DNA from: Planctomycetota bacterium
GTDB taxonomy: Bacteria > Planctomycetota > UBA1135 > UBA2386
Length of the DNA: 39,464 bases
Assembly (NCBI GenBank): GCA_020851075.1
Contig: JADZDL010000287.1
Location: 1 to 39,464 of the forward strand
Direction: 5' to 3'
The position numbers and the translations under genes are program-made. The notes under the pieces were generated by a model. The model saw only the letters and a program-made list of their open reading frames with translations. It did not search any database and had not been told where the DNA came from. This document shows, piece after piece, positions 1 through 10,775 of this stretch (position 1 is the stretch's first letter; each line of letters starts with the position of its first letter).

Positions 1-3000
1 CGTGGTATTCCTGCAGCGGCCGCACGGCGAGCGGCTTCTTCATCCAGCTCTCGAGGCCCTGGATCGTCGCCGCGGCGGCGGCGAGCGTGGTGATGCAGGG
101 GATGCGGTTGGCGGCGGCGGAGCTGCGAATCAGGCGGTCATCGCTGCGTTCGCGGCGGCCGCTCGGCGTGTTGATGATCAGGCGCACTTCGCGGTTGACC
201 ACAAGGTCGACGACGTTGGGGCGGCCTTCGTGCACCTTGAATACGCGTTGCACCGGGATGCCCGCGTTTTGCAACGCGCGCGCGGTACCGCTCGTCGCGA
301 CGATCTCGAGACCGAGCTGGTGCAGGCGATCGATGAGCGGCACGACGATTCGCTTGTCTTCGTCGCGCACCGACACGAACACCTTGCCTTCGCGCGGCAG
401 CACGTTGCCAGCGCCGACCATCGCCTTGGCGAACGCGGCGCCGAAACGATCGGCAATGCCCATCACTTCGCCCGTCGACTTCATCTCCGGGCCGAGCAGG
501 GTGTCGACACCCTGGAACTTGTTGAACGGAAACACCGGCGCCTTCACCGAGAAGTACGGCGGATTGAGCCGCTCGATCACGCCGACCTGCGCGATCGTCT
601 CGCCGAGCATGAGGCGCGCCGCCATCTTCGCGAGCGGTTGGCCAACGGCTTTGCTCACGAATGGCACGGTGCGCGACGCGCGCGGGTTGGCTTCGAGGAT
701 GTAGATCTTCGCACCGCGCACGGCCCACTGCACGTTCATGAGGCCGACCACCTTGAGGGCGCGCGCGAGCTGGCGGGTCTTCTTGGCGATCTCGTCGATG
801 ATGCCGTCGCTCAGCGAGTATGGCGGCAGCGAGCAGCTCGAGTCGCCGGAGTGGATGCCGGCTTCTTCGATGTGCTCCATGATGCCGCCGATCATCACGG
901 TCTCGCCGTCGGCGATCGCGTCGACGTCGACTTCGATGGCGGAGTCGAGGAACTTGTCGACGAGCAGCGGGCGGTCCTCGGAGAACGAGCGGTGCCGTTC
1001 CATGTAGGACTGCAGGCCTTCCTTGTCGTAGACGACCTCCATCGCGCGGCCGCCGAGCACGAAGCTCGGCCGCACGAGCACCGGGTAGCCAATGCGGTCC
1101 GCGGCGGCGAGGGCCTGCTCGGCGTTCGCGGCCATGCCGTTCGGCGGTTGGTCGATGCCGAGCTTGGTGATCAGCTTGCTGAACAGTTCGCGGTCTTCGG
1201 CTTCGTCGATCGAGTCGACGCTCGTGCCGACGAGCGGCGCGCCGTGATCCTGCAGGCCGCGCGCGAGGTTGAGCGGCGTCTGGCCGCCAAACTGCACGAT
1301 CACGCCGTGCGGCGAGATGCGGTCGACGACGTTCATCACGTCTTCGTGCGTGAGCGGCTCGAAGAACAGCATGTCCGAGGTGTCGAAGTCGGTCGACACG
1401 GTCTCCGGGTTGCTGTTCAGCATCACGGTCTCGTAACCGAGTTCGCGCAGCGCCATCGCCGCGTGCACGCAGCAGTAGTCAAACTCGATGCCCTGGCCGA
1501 TGCGGTTGGGGCCGCCGCCGAGCACGATCACGCGCTTTTTCTGGCCGCTGGCGTCGGACCCGCTGGCGTCGGACAATGTGCCGACTTCGTCTTCGATGCC
1601 GTCGTAGGTCGAGTAGAGGTATGGCGTGAAGCTCGGATACTCGGCGGCGCAGGTGTCGACGCGCTTGTAGACTGGGATCACACCGTGGCGCTTGCGGTGC
1701 TCGCGCACCTGCCATTCGCTGGTCTTGCCGGGGCACGCAGCCGCGATCTGCCGATCGCTGAAGCCGAGCACCTTGGTCTTGCGCAACAGGTCCCTGCCGA
1801 TCTGGTCGAGCCCCTTGGCCGCGGCGGTGCCGAGGGTGCGTTCGTGCAGGATCAGCTCCTCGAGCTGGTCGAGGAACCACGGGTCGATCTTGCTGTAGTC
1901 GTGGATCTCCTCGACGGACATGCCGGCGAGGAAGGCGGTGCGAATCCAGTCGATGCGGTCGGCGCGCGGCGTCGCGAGATGCGGGCGGATCGCTTCGGCG
2001 TTGAAGTCCTCAGGGCTGCAGTGCGGCTTGCCCGGCACGTTGCCAAAGCCATTGCGGCCCGTCTCCAGCCCGCGCAGCGCCTTCTGCATCGCCTCCTTGA
2101 ACGTCGAGCCGATCGCCATCACTTCGCCGACCGACTTCATCTGCGTGGTCAGCACCGAGTCCGCGGTCGGGAACTTCTCAAACGCCCAACGCGGGAACTT
2201 GACGACGCAGTAGTCGATCGTCGGTTCGAAGCAGGCCTTGGTGACTTTCGTGATGTCGTTGTCGAGTTCGTCGAGCGTGTAGCCGACGGCGAGTTTTGCG
2301 GCGATCTTCGCGATCGGGAAGCCCGTCGCCTTGCTGGCCAGCGCCGAGCTGCGGCTCACGCGCGGGTTCATCTCGATCACGATCATGCGGCCGTCGCGCG
2401 GGTTGATCGCGAACTGCACGTTGCTGCCGCCGGTGTCGACGCCGATTTCGCGGATGCACGCGATCGCCGCGTCGCGCATGAGCTGGTACTCGCGGTCGCT
2501 GAGCGTCTGCTGCGGTGCCACCGTGATCGAGTCGCCGGTGTGCACGCCCATCGGATCGAAGTTCTCGATCGAGCAGATGATGATGACGTTGTCGTTCTTG
2601 TCGCGGACGACTTCGAGTTCGTATTCCTTCCAGCCAGCGATCGACTCTTCGACGAGGATCTCGCTGTTCAGCGACATCTGCAGGCCGCTCGTGCAGATGC
2701 TCTCGAACTCCTGGAGGTTGTAGGCGATGCCGCCGCCGCTGCCACCCATCGTGAAGCCGGGGCGAATCACGCAGGGTAGCCCGATGATGTCGAGTGCGGC
2801 GCGCGCTTCGGCCATCGAGTAGGCGAGTTGCGAACGCGCACATTCGAGGCCGATCTTCTCCATCGCATCGCGGAACTCGAGGCGACCTTCGGCTTTGCTG
2901 ATCGAAGCCGGCTTCGCGCCGATCATCTCGACGTGGAACTTCTCGAGCACGCCCATGTCGTGCAGCTGCATCGCGCAGTTCAGCGCGGTCTGGCCACCGA

Positions 3001-3268
3001 GCGTCGGCAGGATCGCATCGGGCCGTTCTTGTTCGATGATCTTGGCCACGACCTCGGCCGTGATCGGCTCGATGTAGGTCCGATCCGCCATCTCGGGATC
3101 GGTCATGATCGTGGCCGGGTTGCTGTTGATCAGGATGATCTTGAAGCCGTCCGCGCGCAGTGCCTTGCACGCTTGGACACCCGAATAGTCGAACTCGCAG
3201 GCTTGCCCGATGACGATGGGCCCCGATCCCAGGATCAGGATGGAGTTCAGGTCTGTGCGGCGTGGCAT
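1..3268 (-). CDS. carB: Carbamoyl-phosphate synthase large chain, 3' end just outside the window
   Basis: Makes carbamoyl phosphate from bicarbonate, ammonia (delivered by the CarA glutaminase subunit) and 2 ATP, for pyrimidine and arginine synthesis in the cytoplasm. The product starts [20 protein letters not shown] and continues with [10 protein letters not shown], the N-terminal carboxyphosphate half. A second half starts near residue 577 with [19 protein letters not shown]. An MGS-like allosteric domain with INTPSGRR follows near the C terminus. About 1089 codons are present against about 1073 in E. coli, so only the last residues are missing; the visible end reads [15 protein letters not shown]. 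The ATG at 3268 gives the canonical N terminus and has no Shine-Dalgarno sequence. carA is not visible. The one oddity is a duplicated SDASG pentapeptide in the linker between the two halves. Confidence 0.97.
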   Translation of the reverse strand, partial: MPRRTDLNSILILGSGPIVIGQACEFDYSGVQACKALRADGFKIILINSNPATIMTDPEMADRTYIEPITAEVVAKIIEQERPDAILPTLGGQTALNCAMQLHDMGVLEKFHVEMIGAKPASISKAEGRLEFRDAMEKIGLECARSQLAYSMAEARAALDIIGLPCVIRPGFTMGGSGGGIAYNLQEFESICTSGLQMSLNSEILVEESIAGWKEYELEVVRDKNDNVIIICSIENFDPMGVHTGDSITVAPQQTLSDREYQLMRDAAIACIREIGVDTGGSNVQFAINPRDGRMIVIEMNPRVSRSSALASKATGFPIAKIAAKLAVGYTLDELDNDITKVTKACFEPTIDYCVVKFPRWAFEKFPTADSVLTTQMKSVGEVMAIGSTFKEAMQKALRGLETGRNGFGNVPGKPHCSPEDFNAEAIRPHLATPRADRIDWIRTAFLAGMSVEEIHDYSKIDPWFLDQLEELILHERTLGTAAAKGLDQIGRDLLRKTKVLGFSDRQIAAACPGKTSEWQVREHRKRHGVIPVYKRVDTCAAEYPSFTPYLYSTYDGIEDEVGTLSDASGSDASGQKKRVIVLGGGPNRIGQGIEFDYCCVHAAMALRELGYETVMLNSNPETVSTDFDTSDMLFFEPLTHEDVMNVVDRISPHGVIVQFGGQTPLNLARGLQDHGAPLVGTSVDSIDEAEDRELFSKLITKLGIDQPPNGMAANAEQALAAADRIGYPVLVRPSFVLGGRAMEVVYDKEGLQSYMERHRSFSEDRPLLVDKFLDSAIEVDVDAIADGETVMIGGIMEHIEEAGIHSGDSSCSLPPYSLSDGIIDEIAKKTRQLARALKVVGLMNVQWAVRGAKIYILEANPRASRTVPFVSKAVGQPLAKMAARLMLGETIAQVGVIERLNPPYFSVKAPVFPFNKFQGVDTLLGPEMKSTGEVMGIADRFGAAFAKAMVGAGNVLPREGKVFVSVRDEDKRIVVPLIDRLHQLGLEIVATSGTARALQNAGIPVQRVFKVHEGRPNVVDLVVNREVRLIINTPSGRRERSDDRLIRSSAAANRIPCITTLAAAAATIQGLESWMKKPLAVRPLQEYH
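1545..1574. repeat. In-frame 15-bp tandem duplication in carB linker
   Basis: The unit ccgctggcgtcggac occurs twice back to back (1545-1559 and 1560-1574). On the coding strand it adds a second SDASG to the linker just before the second synthetase half (about residues 566-575). The frame is kept and the linker is a tolerant place, so the gene should stay functional. Confidence 0.9.
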
Positions 3269-3652
3269 TTGGGGCGGGGACTACAGCGGATGAGGGGCTC
3301 AGGTGCGAGCGGAAAAGTCGGCTGCCAAAGACGCGCCGAAGAGTCCGTGTTGCCGGTTGCTCACGCGGCGAATCGCGCGAGGGTTCGGGGAGGGTTCGGA
3401 AGTGGCGCGAAGGCTCGACCTTGCGGTCTTCTCGCGAATGTGGAGAAAGGGTGGAGAAGGTGTGGGATCGAGCGGGAAGTGTGCAGACAAGTCGAGTCGC
3501 GGCTCGTCCGCTCTCTGGAGGAATCGCTCTTAAATACCTTGCAGAAAATGGTTTGTGCGTTCCTTGGCGCGGGCATCACACAATCTTGCCAGGGGGGCTG
3601 CAACGCTCGGCCGAATTGCGGCATTCTGGGCCCACTTCGTGTGGAGGCCCTC
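3269..3652. other. Intergenic region between divergent carB and DUF4258-like gene
   Basis: 384 bases without a convincing gene. Short reading frames here have no recognisable protein and no start signal. The stretch holds the carB promoter side on the minus strand. A small AT-rich patch (TTAAAT around 3530) on the plus strand could be a promoter for the gene at 3653. I saw no riboswitch, tRNA or strong hairpin. Confidence 0.5.
3280..3285 (-). promoter_or_regulatory. Putative -10 element of carB
   Basis: TGTAGT on the minus strand lies 11 nt before the carB ATG. Such a position would put the transcript start only a few bases before the start codon. No convincing -35 is visible. The call rests on the same arrangement recurring upstream of other genes in the window. 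Confidence 0.35.
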
Positions 3653-4030
3653 ATGCGAGAACCCATTGCCAACAACCCGTTCACGGGCGCCGCGCCCGAC
3701 TCTCCGCTCACCACTACCCCCGGCTCGATCTACGAGTTGCTGTCCGTGCATGGATGGCAACGCATGTGTTCGCGCGGCCTCTCGACGGACGAGGTGGATG
3801 CGGTGTTGGCATATGGGCGCGTGGCGCGAGTGCGCGGTGCGGTGATCCACGCGGTGGGTCGCAAAGAGGTGGAGCGGGCGCGGCGAGTCGGTGTCGACCT
3901 TTCGCGTGCCGAAGGGCTGCATGTGCTGTGCGCGCCGAATGGGGTGATCGTCACGGTCTATCGCAACCACGATTTCCGCGGGCTGCGCCCCGGGCGTCGC
4001 GGTCGTTCGTCGCGGCGCCGTTCGGCGTGA
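3653..4030 (+). CDS. DUF4258-like small basic protein
   Basis: 125 residues. The core around residues 31-107 has the pattern of DUF4258-type proteins: HGWQRMCSRGLSTDEVDAVL, then a strand pair ending VRGAVIHAVGRKEVE, then a terminal strand reading GVIVTVYRN. The C terminus is very basic (GRRGRSSRRR). The function of this family is not settled; the compact alpha/beta shape recalls small RNase-toxin-like folds, but nothing here proves that and no antitoxin gene sits beside it. The ATG at 3653 is chosen because GGAG lies about 8 nt upstream. The gene diverges from carB and converges with the gene ending at 4041. Confidence 0.75.
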   Translation: MREPIANNPFTGAAPDSPLTTTPGSIYELLSVHGWQRMCSRGLSTDEVDAVLAYGRVARVRGAVIHAVGRKEVERARRVGVDLSRAEGLHVLCAPNGVIVTVYRNHDFRGLRPGRRGRSSRRRSA

Positions 4031-4040
4031 GCTCCTTCCG

Positions 4041-6182
4041 CTACTTCGCCTTCAGCACATCGTCGAGCTGCGACGCGGCGAAGTCGCCCCAGCCTTGTTG
4101 CAGGTTGCCCTCCATGTCGACGGCGATGCGGCGCCAGTAGCAGGCGCTGATCGCGATGAGCTTTACCTTGATGGGGTTGCCCTCCGGCGAGACCGTCACG
4201 CCATCGGGGAAGTAGCGGAAGGAGGTCTTGCCGAGCTCCTTGCCCTCCAACAGCACGGGCTCGGCTTTCTGCTCTTCTTCCACGAGCAGCGTGCTCGCTT
4301 CGGGAAGGTCACCACTGGCCAGCAGTTCGCCGAGCGAGCTCGCGCGTTTGCCACTGCGCTTCTCGAAAGCTGCCAGCGCCTCCTGGACCTTCAGGATCTT
4401 CGCCTGTTGGAGTTCGTACGCGTAGTTCTCGGTGCGCCAGCTCCACATCGAGGTCAGGCCGGAGGATAGGAAGGGCCCCAAAGCGCTGAGCATGGCGGTG
4501 AGTTCGGGGCCGCCGGTTGGCCCGAGCATGCTGAGCACGAGCTGGTTCTGGTCTTGCCGCAGCACGCCGCGTCCCTTGCCAAGATGCTGGGTCACGACCT
4601 CGACGTCAGGCATCCTCTTCACGGCCAGGATCGGCGCCGGCTCGTAATCATTGCGCCCCAGCTTCTCGTAGAGCGGCAGCCAGATCTCCTGCAAGGCCGA
4701 GTGGATCTCGGCCGCATCAAAACGCAGTTCGGTGCCTGGCAGGATGGCGCCCTTGCCGCGCGGCCGAGGCGCCTTGCCGACATCGAGCGCGCGCGGTGCG
4801 CCGTTCGCAGCGGCCTTCAACAGCGCCCGCAGGCTCATGCCGCTCTCGGCGAAGTGCAGGCTGTCCTTCTGCACGCAGAAGGCCGGTTGCAGGCCCGCAG
4901 GAGCGTCCTCGAGCTTGAGTTGTACACCTGGCTGATCCTCCAGCGTGACGTCCTTGCTCGCGAGGCCCGGTAGGGCGCGCAGTCGCGTGAGCAGACGCGT
5001 CAGCGCCGCGTGGTCAACGATGCCAAACGTCACGTAGAGCCGCGGAATGACCGCCATGGGCGCTGGGCGCGTTATGGCCACCGCGATCCCGCCGCTCCAG
5101 GCCTTGCGCAGGTCTTCGGCGATGCCGAGGTCGACCAGGGTCGACATCTGCATGGTGCTGAGCCACTCGTCGACGGCGCGCGTCAGCTGCGGCACATCGA
5201 ACGCGCAGAAGAGCTGGGCCAGCGCGCGCTCGGGCAGTGGCTGTTGTGGCATTGGGGCCATGCCGTTGGCGAGTGCGCCGATCAGGCCCGAAAAGGGTGT
5301 TTTGGCCTCGATCGCGAGCTCGTCCTGGACGAGGCCGTTCTTCACCTCGACGCGCCAGTGCAGCACACCCGTCTCCTCGATCCCGAGCAGTCGCTGCGTG
5401 GCCGTGTATTCCTCCGGCATCGGACCGCCGAAGTTGGCGATCATGAACCGCATGTAGGTCCCGAAGTCGAAATCGAGTGCCAGCGCAGGTTGCGGTGCCG
5501 GGGCCTCATGAAACGCGCCGGAGATCTCTGGCGACCCATGGCTGCCGACGATTTGCCGGCCGGTGTTCACGGCCCACAGCGCGATGGGGGAGTCGGCATC
5601 CGAGCCCTGTTGCAGCACGAGGCCGTGCTGTTCTTGCACGCTCTGCTGTGCGGCAAGTTCGAGGCCTTGGCGCAGGTCGGCCTTCTCCTTGACCAGTTTG
5701 ACCATGGCCTCGAAGGCCGCCGAGGCGTTCGTTCGCGCTGCTTCCGTAGGCTCGAGCACGAGGCACGACGAGATGGCGTTTCCATTGTCGCGGTCGGCGA
5801 TGGCGCACAACTCGATGCCCTGCAGGTCGTGCCAGTCGCGTCGCAGCAACTCGCGCTCGCACCGGCTATCGAAGTCGATGACGGCTGGGTTCACCCGTTC
5901 CACAGCCTCGCTGAGCGTGATCCAACGCCGGATCGCTGCTTGCAGGTTTCCCGCGCCGATGGCCCAGGCCTCGGCAGCTTCTGGTTCGGCGAGGATCTTG
6001 CCCAGGGGCCCGGCTTGCAGGCCGGCGACAAAACCCGGCAAGTCGTACGCGGCGATGCGGATCATTGCCGCTTTGGTGGCAAACCGCAGTTGCGGTGGCT
6101 GTTGGTCCTGGGCCGCCAACGGAACCGTTGCCAGCGCGGTGAAAGCCGTAGCGAGAAGGAGGGCAGCTGGATGGCGGCGCAT
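4041..6182 (-). CDS. Secreted protein of unknown function, 713 aa
   Basis: The product starts with a signal peptide (MRRHPAALLLATAFTALA, cleavage expected near PLAAQDQ) and has no further clear membrane segment, so it should be exported. The body is a long alternating alpha/beta sequence with phrases such as RIAAYDLPGFVAGL near the N terminus and RFDAAEIHSALQEIW near the middle. The overall look recalls DUF3352-like secreted proteins of Planctomycetes, but I do not recognise a catalytic motif. The start at 6182 is preferred over an upstream ATG (6281) because only the shorter form puts the signal peptide at the N terminus. TACATT lies 10 nt upstream. It lies 53 bp downstream of the FecR-like gene on the same strand, so the two may be co-transcribed. 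Confidence 0.75.
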   Translation of the reverse strand: MRRHPAALLLATAFTALATVPLAAQDQQPPQLRFATKAAMIRIAAYDLPGFVAGLQAGPLGKILAEPEAAEAWAIGAGNLQAAIRRWITLSEAVERVNPAVIDFDSRCERELLRRDWHDLQGIELCAIADRDNGNAISSCLVLEPTEAARTNASAAFEAMVKLVKEKADLRQGLELAAQQSVQEQHGLVLQQGSDADSPIALWAVNTGRQIVGSHGSPEISGAFHEAPAPQPALALDFDFGTYMRFMIANFGGPMPEEYTATQRLLGIEETGVLHWRVEVKNGLVQDELAIEAKTPFSGLIGALANGMAPMPQQPLPERALAQLFCAFDVPQLTRAVDEWLSTMQMSTLVDLGIAEDLRKAWSGGIAVAITRPAPMAVIPRLYVTFGIVDHAALTRLLTRLRALPGLASKDVTLEDQPGVQLKLEDAPAGLQPAFCVQKDSLHFAESGMSLRALLKAAANGAPRALDVGKAPRPRGKGAILPGTELRFDAAEIHSALQEIWLPLYEKLGRNDYEPAPILAVKRMPDVEVVTQHLGKGRGVLRQDQNQLVLSMLGPTGGPELTAMLSALGPFLSSGLTSMWSWRTENYAYELQQAKILKVQEALAAFEKRSGKRASSLGELLASGDLPEASTLLVEEEQKAEPVLLEGKELGKTSFRYFPDGVTVSPEGNPIKVKLIAISACYWRRIAVDMEGNLQQGWGDFAASQLDDVLKAK

Positions 6183-6192
6183 TGCGCGCAGC

Positions 6193-6198
6193 AATGTA
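6193..6198 (-). promoter_or_regulatory. Putative -10 element of the 6182 secreted-protein gene
   Basis: TACATT on the minus strand ends 10 nt before the ATG at 6182, with no Shine-Dalgarno sequence in between. It fits the short-leader arrangement seen elsewhere in the window. Confidence 0.35.
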
Positions 6199-6235
6199 GC
6201 GCAAGATGAGGCGGGGCGGGCAGTGCTTGCGCGGT

Positions 6236-7096
6236 CTACCTTGCCGTAGACCAGGCCCGCAGGCGCAGGAACGCGAGCCACACTTCGGGATCCCAGGTCT
6301 CGTCCTTGACCTTGCCGGCGTCTTCGGGTGGCCCGACCAGTTCGATCAGCGCTTGTTCGGCGAGCTCTCGCAGGGCTGGGTCCTCGTCGCGCAGCAGATG
6401 CCAGAGCGGCAGCGAGTCGCTCGGTTCGCGGCAGGCTTTCACGATCGCGGCGGCACCTGGAGTGCGCGTGGGGTGGTCGCCTTTGGCGGACAGATCGTCA
6501 AAATAGTGCACGGCCTTGCGCAGCTCCGGGGAACTCGTGAGGAAGACGGGCGTGCTGGGGCCGCGGGACGTCACGTTGGTGCTCGCGCCGGCCGGCACGA
6601 ACACCGTGCGTTGTGGGAACGCAAAGGTCACGGCGCCCTCGGTGACGAACACGTAGGTGTCGTTCTCGTTGACCGAGAGTTCGTACTTGCAGCCCTGGTC
6701 GATGACGCGCCCAAGGGCGGTATCGACCTGAAAGAAGCCGGCTTGGACCGCTGGTGGGGGCGCGACGCGGGCCGTGAGCTTGCCGCGTTCGAGGCGGAAC
6801 AACGCCTCGTCGGGGCGCCAGTGCAGGAACTGCAGCCGGCTGCCGGGGGCGAGGGTCAGTTCGGCTAGAGTGCCGAGTTCGAGGCGCATTGGCCCACTGG
6901 CGGCCACGAAGTCGCGGGCTGCGGCCCCTGGACGCAACGTCGGGAGTTGCGACCACCACAGTGCCGCCGCGGCCATCGCCAGCGTTGCGGCCAACGCGAG
7001 CAGCGGATTTCGCCAGCGTCGCGGTGGTGCGTTGCGCCCTTGCGCGGGCAGTGACTGTCCGGCTTCTGGGCGGGGAGCAGCGCGGCGGCACCGCAA
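6236..7096 (-). CDS. FecR-like single-pass membrane protein
   Basis: One membrane segment (NPLLALAATLAMAAAALWW) follows a short basic N-terminal tail, so most of the protein should lie outside the cytoplasm. The exported part resembles a FecR domain: LELGTLAELTLAPGSRLQF, then FRLERGKLTARV, then FQVDTALGRVIDQGCKYELSV and TYVFVTEGAVTF. FecR domains normally relay surface signals to ECF sigma factors, but no sigma factor gene is adjacent and the N terminus is too short to judge. A C-terminal stretch of about 90 residues is helical and HEAT-like. The start is uncertain: no ATG lies upstream of the membrane segment without running into the divergent gene, so a TTG at 7096 is proposed. About 95 bp separate it from the divergent GIDE-LemA gene. 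Confidence 0.65.
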   Translation of the reverse strand: MRCRRAAPRPEAGQSLPAQGRNAPPRRWRNPLLALAATLAMAAAALWWSQLPTLRPGAAARDFVAASGPMRLELGTLAELTLAPGSRLQFLHWRPDEALFRLERGKLTARVAPPPAVQAGFFQVDTALGRVIDQGCKYELSVNENDTYVFVTEGAVTFAFPQRTVFVPAGASTNVTSRGPSTPVFLTSSPELRKAVHYFDDLSAKGDHPTRTPGAAAIVKACREPSDSLPLWHLLRDEDPALRELAEQALIELVGPPEDAGKVKDETWDPEVWLAFLRLRAWSTAR

Positions 7097-7191
7097 AGGG
7101 ACGGGAACCGGACCATGCGTGGGAAGGCTTGCATGACGGAATGGACGCCGGGGCCGGCTACGTGTTAGCAATGGGAACAGAGATTCTCGCC

Positions 7192-8424
7192 ATGCCCACG
7201 GACCCGATCTTGCCGGCTCTTGGTTTTGCTCTGGGCGGCCCATTGGTGGGGGCCTGGCTGCTGCGGTCCATGTCGCGGCAGGATCATGACACCTGGGTCA
7301 TGGCGCGGGCGCCAGCGCTGCCCGTTCGCACCTTGGCGGTTGGTGACGATGCCTGGGTGCGCGGCATCGTCGATGCGGAGCAGCCGCTGGTCTGCCCGGT
7401 GTTTGATGTCGACTGCGTGAGCTACTCCTACCAGCGCGAGCGGGAGCACACCTGGACGACCACCGACAAGGATGGCAAGACCAAGCACCATTCCGAGTGG
7501 CGCACCGAGCGCAGCGAATCGCGCGCGATGGACTTCGTGCTCGACGATGGCGATCGCCTGCTCGTGCGCGTGAAAGACGCCGACAACGAAGCGGGCATTG
7601 CGCTGCGCACGATCTACGAAACGTCGAGGCTGCGCCACAGCGCCACCGTGATCGAGATCGGCGCCGAGATCAGCGTGCTCGCCGTCAAGCAGGACGACGG
7701 CAGTTTCGCGGCGGAGCGCGAAGTGCCTTGTCTGCTGACGCGGCGCACGCGCGAAGAACGTGTTCGCGGCAGTGCGCGCAGTGAAGGATGGCTGTTCTTC
7801 TTCGCGTGCTTCTTCGCGTTTGCGGGTGGCGCTGGCGCAGCCGCTTTCTGGACCGCGCAGACGACCTGGGGAAGCCCTACGTTTGCCCAGTGGTTGGTGT
7901 GCGTGCCCGTGGGCTTGCTCACGCTCCTGCCGATCTGGTGGGTGGGCTCGTTCAATCAGCTCGTGCGCTTGCGGCAACAGGTTGGCGCGGCGTTTCGGCA
8001 GGTGGACGTCGATCTGTCGGTGCGCGCGGCCCTCGTGCCCAACCTCGTCGAGGTCGTGCGTTCGTATGCGGCACACGAACGGGATCTGCTGGCGCAGCTC
8101 GCCGCCATTCGGGCGGGGCGCGATGCCAAGGCGGCGGCGGCGGCCGAGCGCGAAGCGTCCGCGGCCACGCGCAGCGTGCTGCTCCTGCACGAGCGCTCGC
8201 CGCAGTTGCGTGCAGATACCCTCTATCGCGATCTGCACGATCGCCTGTGGGCGGTCGAAGAGAAGCTCGCGCACACTCGCCAGCTCTACAACGACATCGC
8301 GACCGAGTGGAACAATCGCATCGCGATGGTCCCGCAGAGCATCGTCGCGAGCCTCATGAAGTGTCGGGCCGCGCCGATGTTTGCGGGGGACGACGAACCG
8401 GTGCCGCCGCGGCTCAGCGACTGA
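7192..8424 (+). CDS. GIDE-domain and LemA-domain fusion membrane protein
   Basis: 410 residues. An N-terminal membrane helix (ILPALGFALGGPLVGAWLL) is followed by a GIDE-like region (VRGIVDAEQPLVCPVFDVDC through the DDGDRLLVRV segment). Two more membrane helices (LFFFACFFAFAGGAGAAAF and LVCVPVGLLTLLPIWWVG) come next. The C-terminal half is a LemA domain: FNQLVRLRQQVGAAFRQVDV, then ALVPNLVEVVRSYAAHE, then RQLYNDIATEWNNRI. LemA proteins are membrane-anchored coiled helical proteins of unclear role; GIDE is best known from a mitochondrial ubiquitin ligase but occurs in bacteria without the RING. The ATG at 7192 is preferred, with GGAACAGAG upstream; 7171 is an in-frame alternative. It converges on the DUF1579 gene with a 6-bp gap. 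Confidence 0.85.
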   Translation: MPTDPILPALGFALGGPLVGAWLLRSMSRQDHDTWVMARAPALPVRTLAVGDDAWVRGIVDAEQPLVCPVFDVDCVSYSYQREREHTWTTTDKDGKTKHHSEWRTERSESRAMDFVLDDGDRLLVRVKDADNEAGIALRTIYETSRLRHSATVIEIGAEISVLAVKQDDGSFAAEREVPCLLTRRTREERVRGSARSEGWLFFFACFFAFAGGAGAAAFWTAQTTWGSPTFAQWLVCVPVGLLTLLPIWWVGSFNQLVRLRQQVGAAFRQVDVDLSVRAALVPNLVEVVRSYAAHERDLLAQLAAIRAGRDAKAAAAAEREASAATRSVLLLHERSPQLRADTLYRDLHDRLWAVEEKLAHTRQLYNDIATEWNNRIAMVPQSIVASLMKCRAAPMFAGDDEPVPPRLSD

Positions 8425-8430
8425 GCGCAG

Positions 8431-8952
8431 TCACTTCTTCGCGCTCTTCTTCGCGCTCTTCTTGGCCGTTGCCTTGCCCGCAGCTTTGTTCGTGTAGCGA
8501 CCATCCATCATGCGCGACCACTGCTGGCCGTCGGGCGAACTCTCCATAGCAAAACCGATCGAGCCGTCGCGGTGGAAGGTGTGCGTGTAGCGCGCGTGCC
8601 CCATCTCCCCGGCGTGCTCGAACACGAGCTTGTTGCCGCTCCACTTGCCGCGCGTCACCGTCGACGGCACGCCGCCCATCGAGTCGGACCAGTGCCACAG
8701 GTAGCACTTCTCCTTCGCGTCGTAGCCGAGCACGCTGTGGCCCGTGAACGTGACCTTGCCATCGCGCTTCTGTTCGTAGTCCTGCGTGATACCAAACCCG
8801 CCGGCAATCGAGCGGACCTTGTAGTAGCCCACGGCGCTGCCGCCTTGGGGTTCCCACGAGGATGCGTGCATGATCTCCTCGCCGGACCAGTCGCCGATCA
8901 TGGCTTCGAGCTTCTTATGGAACTTGGACGGCTTCGGCATCTTCATGGTCAT
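8431..8952 (-). CDS. DUF1579 family protein with lysine/alanine-rich tail
   Basis: 173 residues without a signal peptide. The DUF1579 pattern is clear: KLEAMIGDWSGEE near the N terminus, then VRSIAGGFGITQDYEQK, then GYDAKEKCYLWHWSDSMG. The family is a lipocalin-like beta barrel with no agreed function. The last 20 or so residues are almost only K, A, S and T (AAGKATAKKSAKKSAKK), which is not part of the barrel; the DNA there is a short tandem repeat (cttcttcgcgct type, 8433-8468). The ATG at 8952 is chosen because GGAG stands 8 nt upstream; a second ATG two codons later is possible. It lies upstream of nothing obvious and converges on the LemA fusion gene. Confidence 0.88.
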   Translation of the reverse strand: MTMKMPKPSKFHKKLEAMIGDWSGEEIMHASSWEPQGGSAVGYYKVRSIAGGFGITQDYEQKRDGKVTFTGHSVLGYDAKEKCYLWHWSDSMGGVPSTVTRGKWSGNKLVFEHAGEMGHARYTHTFHRDGSIGFAMESSPDGQQWSRMMDGRYTNKAAGKATAKKSAKKSAKK

Positions 8953-9034
8953 GGTCGTGTCTCCGCAAACGTTGACCGTCATGGTCAGCGCCCGGCACTG
9001 GGCCACCTACAAGAATCTGCCCGCGATCGCGAAC

Positions 9035-10552
<1,518 letters not shown>

Positions 10553-10559
10553 GGGCGGG

Positions 10560-10565
10560 ATCCTA
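10560..10565 (-). promoter_or_regulatory. Putative -10 element of the sulfatase gene
   Basis: TAGGAT on the minus strand ends 7 nt before the ATG at 10552, so transcription would begin at or next to the start codon. Confidence 0.4.
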
Positions 10566-10684
10566 TGGGGCCTTCGACCCGAGTGCCGCGTGCAAGCTTG
10601 CGAAACGCCCGGCAGTAATTGCGGCTCGGCAGCGTGGAGCCGCGGGCGCGATTGAAGACACCCCCTTCCCCGTGTTACCGGACG

Positions 10685-10702
10685 GGGTAGGCTTGCTACC
10701 CT
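10685..10702 (+). promoter_or_regulatory. Putative -10 overlapped by an inverted repeat, upstream of the 10776 gene
   Basis: gggtag-gcttg-ctaccc is a perfect 6-bp inverted repeat (10685-10701) and its right arm contains TACCCT (10697-10702), the -10-like hexamer used by other genes here. Such an overlap is typical of an operator, but a regulator is not visible. The leader to the ATG would be about 65 nt. Confidence 0.35.
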
Positions 10703-10775
10703 GGTCTCTCTCCTTGCCGGTTGCTTGCGAACATTTCGCGAGACCTTTTCACACCAAAAGACTCAGGAAAGCCCC

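Noticed and set aside
2..2779. 925-residue open frame on the plus strand across carB
   Set aside because: It is the antisense shadow of carB; the product is mostly H, R, A, D, E and V without any domain, as expected from the reverse of GC-rich coding DNA.
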